A DNA stretch of 5,027 nt from RGIG3009 sp045541495. GTDB taxonomy: Bacteria; Bacillota; Clostridia; Oscillospirales; Acutalibacteraceae. A program made the translations under genes and the position numbers. The stretch covers positions 1 to 5,027 of the forward strand of contig JAZQJE010000019.1 of assembly GCA_045541495.1 (NCBI GenBank), in the 5' to 3' direction. Positions within the stretch are counted from its first letter, which is position 1, and each line of letters opens with the position of its first letter. Below the pieces are notes generated by a model that was not told the origin of the DNA, searched no databases, and saw only the letters and a list, made by a program, of their open reading frames with translations. Shown here one piece after another: positions 1-5,027 of this stretch.

Positions 1-717
1 AGCGGCGTTTGTCGCCCCCGTACCGCCGCAGGCCACGGATACGATATCCGTTTCCCCCGTCGGGTCGATCTGTACGTTGTATTCGGGGGGCATTTCTCCC
101 GACCCCACGTATACGCCTTTCACGCCTGCGCACCGCTCTAAGGCATCCTCGGCTTTTTCTATGGCTTCGTCTGCCAACGCCACCGATTGCTCTAATTTTT
201 CGGTAACAGCCGCCGCATTCTCTGCTTCGGAGCCGGCAAAATCCCCCTGCTTTTTGGCATAGGTTGCCGCTGTGTTGGCATTATCCGTCGCTTTCCGCAC
301 CGCGTCCAATACCGCTTGCAAACACCCGCGTATCAAACTGTCTACCTTTCCCACAACGTTGGAACGGGAATGATACGATATCCGACCTTCCCATGTGTAA
401 ACCGTTTCGCTGTCCGTATCGCCGCTTGCTTTCGTCGCCACCAAGCGAACTATTGATTTACCGCCCAACTGCGTCCATGCCAGTGGAATTAAACACCCTA
501 CCTTACTATCCGCCACTGTCAGTGGCTCTGTTTTGTCATACCCGCCCGCGGCATCTACATACTCTACATACAGCGTATACCCAGAACAAAGGGACGAGGG
601 CAGAGAAAACTCCACCCTCGTCACATTATTGTCTCCCTGCACACCCGCGTTTTGTATATTAGTCGGTGTCACGGTCATATCGTTGTTCACGGTCCATCGA
701 ATCGTTCGTATTGCCAT
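1..717 (-). CDS. Baseplate upper protein / tail-fibre-like protein, N-terminal part (runs off window)
   Basis: The frame opens at ATG 717-715 and stays open for 239 codons to the window edge, so the C-terminus is missing. Residues 1-118 (start MAIRTIRWTVNND) alternate short beta-type segments with turns and resemble the BppU-like N-terminal domain of Firmicute phage baseplate proteins, which attaches a fibre to the baseplate. Residues about 125-197 are Ala/Glu/Lys-rich and helical, a likely trimeric coiled-coil stalk. Residues 201-221 carry a VYVGSGEMPPEYNVQIDPTG segment, a linker often seen in Firmicute phage tail proteins, and residues 230-239 (CGGTGATNAA) look like the glycine-rich GGTGAT motif common near fibre shafts. 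The expected role is virion host attachment, as an adaptor or receptor-binding protein. The start is supported by an AGAAGGA ribosome site and by the stop of the preceding gene one base upstream. The family call is from recognition of style, not a search. The receptor-binding end is outside the window. Confidence 0.8.
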   Translation of the reverse strand, partial: MAIRTIRWTVNNDMTVTPTNIQNAGVQGDNNVTRVEFSLPSSLCSGYTLYVEYVDAAGGYDKTEPLTVADSKVGCLIPLAWTQLGGKSIVRLVATKASGDTDSETVYTWEGRISYHSRSNVVGKVDSLIRGCLQAVLDAVRKATDNANTAATYAKKQGDFAGSEAENAAAVTEKLEQSVALADEAIEKAEDALERCAGVKGVYVGSGEMPPEYNVQIDPTGETDIVSVACGGTGATNAA

Positions 718-718
718 A

Positions 719-3700
719 TCATCCCATCCTTCTCACGATTTCTTCATAATAGTCGCCGTCTGCGTCCGTTGCCTTTTCTTTTTCATCGGCGTATACTCGT
801 TTTAACACCTGCAACCGTTCCTCATCGGTCATCTCTGACCAATACTTCTGCTGCTTGCGTGTCACCGTTTTTCCGGTCGGTGAGGTGGTCTTCGTCCGCA
901 CCTCATACCGTGAACGGCTGTCCACCAACTCTTGCACTGCCGCATATTGCTTTTTCCCAAGATACCGATTGGCATCCACGTAACTGACCCCCATCTCTGC
1001 GGCCTGTTCACGGCTGATGGGCGACGGCAACGCCCGTCCCGGCTGCATTTCACCGTTTTCGTACAGGTAATGCACAATCTGACTGTACTCATCATCTCCC
1101 GTACCGATTTTGATGTTTGCCGGCAAGATAAACTGCTGTAATGCGTTCAGCAATCCGTTTCCTGCCGTCGCCTTACCGGTGCGGTATACCACATCACCCC
1201 ACACATCCAACTCCGGCTCTAAAAGATAAGTAAGTCCGGGGATCCGCGCCATCACTTTTTGAACCAGTTTGGCAAAATCACCCGTACCGATAATACCCGA
1301 AAGAGCGCTTTCACCGTTGGTTTTCCGTTGTACAGGATCAACCGCCCGCGCGATTTGTCCTAACACCGTGGGAATACTCTGACTGATCGTGTTTTCCACA
1401 ATGCTGCCCACCGTGGCCGACGCGCCCGTATCGTAACCACCCACAATGTCATACAAACTTTGCAACATGGTCATCTCAAAAAGGCTGTCTGTTCCGTCCA
1501 AAATTGCCCCAAACACCGACCCAAGACTCAATCCATCCTCTTTCAACCGCTGCGCAATCGAAGCACCCACGATCAAAGCCGAAGCCGTCGGTTGCAACCA
1601 GTCAAAGGAAATCGATACGTTTCCGAATTGGAACGAGTTTTCCTGTACACCCGCCAATTCATCGGCAGACCGTTCCTTTTCGGTCTTTCCGTACCCGATG
1701 TTAAACAACCCCGCACTGCCCAGTAGCATACCGATCGCCGTCAACACCGATCCTGTGATCCCCTTGGAAAAATCGTTAATAACTTTCGCGACTGTCATGC
1801 CGTTTTTTCCCCGTGCCAACTGTACAAGATCATACGCGCCCTTGGCAACACCAAGCGGCGAATGTAGAATAGCCTGATACGCGATATTCACCGGCGTTTT
1901 GGCAAACGGCACCGCTACGTCAACCGCAACGCCCGCCAGTCTGGCGCCCTTGTTGGCACTGTGCTGATATCCCTTCAACGCCGCAAGTACGTTGCTCACC
2001 GATGTATCTGCTTGGAATACCACTTCACGCGCCCGTTTAAACGCCTCCTCTTCCGCGTTTTCAAAGTCCTTTTTCCCCTTGGCCGTCGTGGTTTCTGTAA
2101 TCCCCCTCGCCACCAGTATTTGTCCCAAAGCGTCCTTGTAGGCAGGTACGAAGAACATCGAATCCTCCGCCTCCAACAAATTGCTGTTCCAGTCGCTCAA
2201 CTTACCCACCTTGTCACCCAGAGCTTTTTGGTAACGGTACAACTGCCCGTTGCCGATCTCGTATTTCCCGCTACCTCTGGCTTTCAGCTTTGCCTGTTCG
2301 GCGCTCTGCTCGATCAGCGGCAACATCTGTTGTCCCAATTCCGTCGTTCGCCATCCCAGTGCCGCGGTTCGTTGGTCGTTCGCCATACGCCCCATGTGCA
2401 CTAATAGACCCTCTATGGCCTGCGCCACCGCCATATCGACCTTGTTAACCGCAAAATACGCACCGTTAGAAAGAAAGTTCCGTCCGTGTGTTTTCAGGTT
2501 GAACAACATACCGAACTTACGCCACGCCTGCAAGAAGTCCAACAAATCCACAGGCAACTTTTCACCCAAGAATTTATAAATATTTTCACGCGCATCCATC
2601 TGCGCAGCAGACCCGTCGGCCGCATCGTTCATTGCGTCCACAAGTCCCGCCAGCGTTCGCACGTCCTCAGCGGAAAGGGTGGGCAATCCCAACGCTTCTT
2701 CTAACACTCGTCGCATGGTCACGTCGTTCAGGTGCCCCGCTTTCTGCATGGCAGCGATCCGCTGCGCCAACGTTCCCATATCTGCGCCCAGTTTCTTTTT
2801 CAACACCCGCCGCAGTTGTTCGGGAACATTACTGCTGTCGTTCACCGCCCGCTCCAGGATACCCCGTATTTCTTGTTCCGTAATATACGGACTGCCGTCC
2901 GCGGCAAGATCCTGTACAAGAGCCTCCGTCAACTCCTCGCGGCTCATGGGTCGGTCATATTCCCGCATGATTGCCTCGTGATCGGGGTTGATTATCCCTC
3001 CGTCTTGTGATTCATTATCGGTGTTCTCTTTTTTCAACACTTTCTGCTTCGCCGTTTTCTGCTCCGCATTCAAAAACTCATCTGGGATATATTTCAAAAA
3101 ATCCACATCGTTTGTGTTGATTTTTGAGAAAAGATCGGGTATACTGATAGTGACAGAGCGAGAGTTTTGGGCAACGCCGGTTTCGGTAGTCCCTTGCTTA
3201 GAGACCTCTGTCTTTTTTATATTTTCCAAGGAAATAGCCACATATAAGGTGTTTTCTTTGTCTGTAAACTCTTTAACCTCAAATTTTACAGGAACAATCC
3301 TATCACCATCTTCAAATGCACTTATTAAAACATACATGTTTTTCAGTGTCACATCTGGCTTGTATCCTTCGGAGTTTCTGTTGTGTATTTCAACCCCTAC
3401 CGCTTGATCAATCACTTTGTCAAACACAGAAAACATTTTGGCAAAACTTTCATACTTCGTTTTTTGTTTGCCATACGATTCTCTAAAACTGTTTTTTGAA
3501 AAAACAAATGATATGTCGATATCCGCATTTCGATACTCTTTAAAAGCGTCAAACTCTTCTGCCAATTTACGGATCAGATTTCTTTTTTTCTTCCCCCATA
3601 ATTTGTTGACATCCTCCCATGTGGAAACGTCTTCGAATTTCTCTGCCAATGTATTAGGTATGTCTGACACCACTGCTATGTTTTGAAGATGTTTCTTACT

Positions 3701-4789
3701 TAAAATCTCGGCTCTTTCACTTTCGTTCATACCTGCCGTGATCTTACCGTCCGCGATCTGCCGTTCCCCCCGGCTCTCCGTCGCCCGCTCGATGGCATCG
3801 ACCAGCGTACCGGCAAAGCTGTCGATGTGGTCGCTGGCACCGTCATACAACACGCGGTCAGCCTGTTTTTGTAAGGTGCGTTGTGCCGCACGCAAAGTAC
3901 CTTCCGGTGTCATTCGTGCTTGCATGGAAAAGACCTGCAATGACCGAGCTGTTTCGGTACCCTTTCTGGAAAGACCTTGGATAAGATCAGCCGCCAGTTC
4001 CAGATCTCCGTTATTTTTCGCATCGTTGATCATCACCTGCGCCGCCGCCATCTCCTCATCCGTCAGCATATCCGTAGGATCATATCGCAACACACGTTTC
4101 CGCAGCTTTCGTTTATACTCGGTACTGCGCAGTCGGTCTTTGGCTTTTTCCAACGTCTTTTGATTGGCAATGGGACTATAAGTTTCGCTTCGCCCCGTCA
4201 GCAATTCCACCAATTCCGCCTGATGAGTGTCATTGGCATCTTTACCTTTCAACCGTTGCTCAAAAAAACGTCTGGTTTTTGACCCGTCTTCGCCCGCTTC
4301 CAATTGTCCCCATTCCAGTTTGCTTCTGGCGGCAAGAATTTGCAGATCGACTTCCGTCCACTGTAGTTCCGTTTCGCCCCGCTCGTATCGTTCCACGATT
4401 TCAGCGGCTTTTCGCTGTTCTGCCTCCTTTAAAAATGCAGTCAACTGCACATCGTCATCGGGAAGAAGCGTATACACTTCATCCATATAAGCGGTGGTAT
4501 TCACTTCCCGCCCGTCAATCATGATCGTGGACGGTGGGCGTTCAATGTTCTCGGCGGCATACAGGCGACGGAACAACGCTTCCTCGCCGATCTCCGTTTC
4601 CAGTTCCTCCACGCTCCGCGCCTGGCTCACAGCCGCCTCATAACTGCCCTTGCCCGCCATTTCTTGTAACTCCGTATAGGTTCCCTCGCCGGATACTTCT
4701 TGACTTCCCTCATCAAGAGGAGGTGTCACCGCAGGTGACGGTGGGGATGTGTTCTCCGTATCACGCTCCCTCTCCTCCATCACTGCCAA
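719..4789 (-). CDS. Large polyvalent-type phage protein with LPD3-like and LPD38-like modules, probable virion protein
   Basis: Numbering is from TTG 4789, giving 1356 residues to TGA 721-719. Residues 1-45 are acidic and Pro-rich (NTSPPSPAVTPPLDEG). Residues 45-350 are charged and mostly helical, with basic KRKLRKRVLR at 225-234. Residues 352-600 are encoded by AT-rich DNA and hold a module with SKNSFRESYGKQ (431-442), VGVEIHNRN (464-472), LKNMYVLISAFEDG (482-495), VKFEVKEF (501-508) and PDLFSKIN (551-558), resembling the LPD3-type domain of phage polyvalent proteins. Residues 740-1255 resemble the LPD38-type C-terminal module: WRKFGMLFNLKTHGRN (756-771), PFAKTPVNIA (961-970), a hydrophobic stretch at 1010-1033, FDWLQPTASALIVG (1062-1075), SIPTVLGQIARAVD (1138-1151) and DVWG (1195-1198). 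Residues 1290-1356 are basic to acidic helical. These family matches are from memory. The biochemical role is unknown; packaging or ejection with DNA is inferred from the neighbouring tail gene and hydrophobic segments. The start is uncertain: TTG 4789, GTG 4783 and ATG 4780 lack a good ribosome site, ATG 4660 (residue 44) has GGAG 9 nt upstream, and the frame is open to 5026. Confidence 0.85.
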   Translation of the reverse strand: MAVMEERERDTENTSPPSPAVTPPLDEGSQEVSGEGTYTELQEMAGKGSYEAAVSQARSVEELETEIGEEALFRRLYAAENIERPPSTIMIDGREVNTTAYMDEVYTLLPDDDVQLTAFLKEAEQRKAAEIVERYERGETELQWTEVDLQILAARSKLEWGQLEAGEDGSKTRRFFEQRLKGKDANDTHQAELVELLTGRSETYSPIANQKTLEKAKDRLRSTEYKRKLRKRVLRYDPTDMLTDEEMAAAQVMINDAKNNGDLELAADLIQGLSRKGTETARSLQVFSMQARMTPEGTLRAAQRTLQKQADRVLYDGASDHIDSFAGTLVDAIERATESRGERQIADGKITAGMNESERAEILSKKHLQNIAVVSDIPNTLAEKFEDVSTWEDVNKLWGKKKRNLIRKLAEEFDAFKEYRNADIDISFVFSKNSFRESYGKQKTKYESFAKMFSVFDKVIDQAVGVEIHNRNSEGYKPDVTLKNMYVLISAFEDGDRIVPVKFEVKEFTDKENTLYVAISLENIKKTEVSKQGTTETGVAQNSRSVTISIPDLFSKINTNDVDFLKYIPDEFLNAEQKTAKQKVLKKENTDNESQDGGIINPDHEAIMREYDRPMSREELTEALVQDLAADGSPYITEQEIRGILERAVNDSSNVPEQLRRVLKKKLGADMGTLAQRIAAMQKAGHLNDVTMRRVLEEALGLPTLSAEDVRTLAGLVDAMNDAADGSAAQMDARENIYKFLGEKLPVDLLDFLQAWRKFGMLFNLKTHGRNFLSNGAYFAVNKVDMAVAQAIEGLLVHMGRMANDQRTAALGWRTTELGQQMLPLIEQSAEQAKLKARGSGKYEIGNGQLYRYQKALGDKVGKLSDWNSNLLEAEDSMFFVPAYKDALGQILVARGITETTTAKGKKDFENAEEEAFKRAREVVFQADTSVSNVLAALKGYQHSANKGARLAGVAVDVAVPFAKTPVNIAYQAILHSPLGVAKGAYDLVQLARGKNGMTVAKVINDFSKGITGSVLTAIGMLLGSAGLFNIGYGKTEKERSADELAGVQENSFQFGNVSISFDWLQPTASALIVGASIAQRLKEDGLSLGSVFGAILDGTDSLFEMTMLQSLYDIVGGYDTGASATVGSIVENTISQSIPTVLGQIARAVDPVQRKTNGESALSGIIGTGDFAKLVQKVMARIPGLTYLLEPELDVWGDVVYRTGKATAGNGLLNALQQFILPANIKIGTGDDEYSQIVHYLYENGEMQPGRALPSPISREQAAEMGVSYVDANRYLGKKQYAAVQELVDSRSRYEVRTKTTSPTGKTVTRKQQKYWSEMTDEERLQVLKRVYADEKEKATDADGDYYEEIVRRMG
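727..733 (-). promoter_or_regulatory. Ribosome binding site for the tail-fibre-like gene
   Basis: AGAAGGA lies inside the last codons of the large upstream gene, with 10 nt between its final G and the ATG at 717. The spacing is a little long, but the upstream stop (TGA, 721-719) is one base from the ATG (TGATATG). Terminating ribosomes could therefore re-initiate directly, so translation of the two genes is probably coupled. This site decides the start of the downstream gene. Confidence 0.6.
1025..2542 (-). other. LPD38-like C-terminal module with hydrophobic segments (within large CDS)
   Basis: This covers residues about 750-1255 of the large protein. The order of landmarks is WRKFGMLFNLKTHGRN, then a helical stretch with LLEAEDSMFFVPAYKDAL (871-888), then VDVAVPFAKTPVNIA, a strongly hydrophobic run ITGSVLTAIGMLLGSAGLF (1011-1029), then FDWLQP, EMTMLQSLYDIVGG and DVWG. 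I recognise this succession from C-terminal regions of large clostridial prophage proteins. The 1011-1029 run is long enough for one membrane pass, and 1067-1080 (PTASALIVGASIAQ) is a shorter hydrophobic run. Whether either spans a membrane is unproven. Boundaries are approximate. Confidence 0.55.
2990..3736 (-). other. AT-rich inserted segment encoding an LPD3-like domain (within large CDS)
   Basis: This covers residues about 352-600 of the large protein. Base composition changes sharply: a hand count of 3481-3540 gives 18 G+C of 60 and of 3301-3360 gives 20 of 60, against 38 of 60 at 4561-4620. Codons become rich in AAA, AAT, GAA and TTT while the reading frame is kept. It starts near MNESERAEIL (354-363) and ends in a Lys/Asn/Asp-rich linker (KKENTDNESQDGG, 586-598). 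The domain core is about residues 420-585. The composition step with an intact frame suggests that this domain was exchanged or acquired as a cassette from an AT-rich source. Its function is unknown. Confidence 0.65.
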
Positions 4790-4878
4790 CAGATCTTCAC
4801 TACCGTAAAAACTGCTCTGTGATTGATTGTTAGTGGATGGAAAAAAGCCCGACCCGTCTTGTGACGTCGGACTTTCAT
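4790..4878 (-). other. Apparent spacer between upstream gene and large gene, open in the large gene's frame
   Basis: This stretch lies between the TAA of the upstream gene and the first candidate start of the large gene. It contains the terminator hairpin, then about 50 bp with no clear ribosome site and no convincing -35/-10 pair that I can see. The large gene's frame reads through it without a stop, giving a Ser/Asn/Gln-rich peptide (STNNQSQSSFYGSEDLL). It may therefore be noncoding, or be coding for a longer N-terminus. Confidence 0.4.
4841..4873 (-). terminator. Intrinsic (rho-independent) terminator after the upstream gene
   Basis: On the minus strand the hairpin has 5' arm AGTCCGACGTC (4873-4863), loop ACAA (4862-4859) and 3' arm GAC-GG-GTCGGGCT (4858-4846), with a two-base GG bulge (4855-4854) and one G:T pair (4871 with 4848). 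That makes 11 base pairs, followed by six T (4846-4841). It begins 5 nt after the TAA at 4881-4879, the expected place for a terminator. On the plus strand the hairpin is followed only by an interrupted T tract (TTTCATTTATTT), so plus-strand termination would be weaker. Confidence 0.75.
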
Positions 4879-5027
4879 TTATTTCTGTTGAAAGGTTGGA
4901 TAACCCATAATTTGGTTGACTACTTGACTGATCTCCCAGTGGAAGTCCTCCTCCGGCAACCCCTTGTCGGCTATCTCCGTAAACTGTATTACCGCCTCCG
5001 GCATGCGCTCCCGCGGCAGGATAAGCA
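4879..5027 (-). CDS. C-terminal end of an unrecognised protein (5' end outside window)
   Basis: The frame is open from the window edge to TAA 4881-4879 and gives 48 residues, beginning LILPRERMPEAVIQFTEIAD and ending GYPTFQQK. The stretch has a balanced composition typical of a folded, mixed helical C-terminus (EEDFHWEISQVVNQIM). A terminator hairpin follows the stop by 5 nt, which supports this being a true gene end. I do not recognise the family. Given its position upstream of a probable virion protein and tail gene, a phage structural or assembly protein is plausible but unproven. The competing frame one base back (from 5026) is also open here but reads as a Gly/Ala-rich peptide, typical of a shadow of GAG-rich codons, so I prefer this frame. 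Confidence 0.6.
   Translation of the reverse strand, partial: LILPRERMPEAVIQFTEIADKGLPEEDFHWEISQVVNQIMGYPTFQQK

Noticed and set aside
9..987. Plus-strand frames across the tail-fibre-like gene and the junction.
   Set aside because: The minus-strand frame is open for all 239 codons, has recognisable fibre-protein features and a ribosome site. The plus frames are overlapping and featureless.
1446..2404. Long plus-strand frames antisense to the large gene (143 and 147 codons at 1446-1877 and 1961-2404).
   Set aside because: They lie wholly antisense to a well-supported coding region, have Ser/Arg/Cys-rich shadow-like composition, no recognisable domains and no ribosome site that I could see.
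2990..3736. The AT-rich block as an insertion sequence, intron or intein.
   Set aside because: There are no terminal repeats, transposase, splicing-domain motifs or frame interruption. The encoded peptide reads as a continuous domain of the large protein.
3738..4833. Plus-strand frames antisense to the N-terminal part of the large gene.
   Set aside because: Low-complexity Ser/Arg/Pro-rich translations overlap each other and the real gene. They are reverse-strand shadows of a GC-rich coding region.
4780..4878. A 32-codon minus-strand frame, ATG 4878 to TGA 4782-4780, whose stop overlaps the ATG at 4780 (TGATG), suggesting a coupled leader peptide.
   Set aside because: It has no ribosome site, its first third is the terminator hairpin, and the peptide (MKVRRHKTGRAFF...) has no recognisable feature. 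The overlap is probably chance.
4879..5027. A programmed -1 frameshift joining the upstream gene to the large gene.
   Set aside because: The frame relation is right, but I found no clean slippery heptamer in the visible overlap, and the hairpin is followed by a T tract as in a terminator. It is kept only as a weak option in the findings.

Overview
The window looks like part of the late, structural region of a tailed phage or prophage. Every gene I can support lies on the minus strand, so transcription runs from high to low coordinates. The host is most likely a Firmicute, probably Clostridia. I infer this from the protein styles: a giant 'large polyvalent protein' of the type common in clostridial prophages, and a Firmicute-phage baseplate or tail-fibre adaptor. 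Most of the window has moderate to high G+C, with one AT-rich block of about 750 bp inside the large gene.

Layout in the direction of transcription: (1) 5027-4879, the last 48 codons of a gene that enters from outside the window, ending in TAA; product not recognised. (2) 4873-4841, a strong intrinsic-terminator hairpin with six T, just after that stop. (3) About 50 bp of apparent spacer without a clear ribosome binding site. (4) 4789-719, one very large gene (1356 codons from the first candidate start), whose start is uncertain because its frame stays open to the window edge. Its protein has an acidic, proline-rich N-terminus, a charged helical region, an AT-rich inserted module resembling the LPD3-type domain of polyvalent proteins, and a long C-terminal module with hydrophobic stretches resembling the LPD38-type tail of such proteins. 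(5) 717-1, the first 239 codons of a baseplate/tail-fibre-like protein, one nucleotide after the stop of the large gene. It has a probable beta-sandwich N-terminus, a coiled coil and the start of a glycine-rich fibre motif, and it leaves the window still open.

The reading I favour is that the large protein is packaged in, or ejected from, the virion, and that the following gene builds the host-recognition apparatus. The two are translationally coupled. This is inference from order, hydrophobic segments and remembered family resemblance. No enzyme active site can be identified with confidence, and I see no tRNA, CRISPR array, insertion sequence or attachment site.
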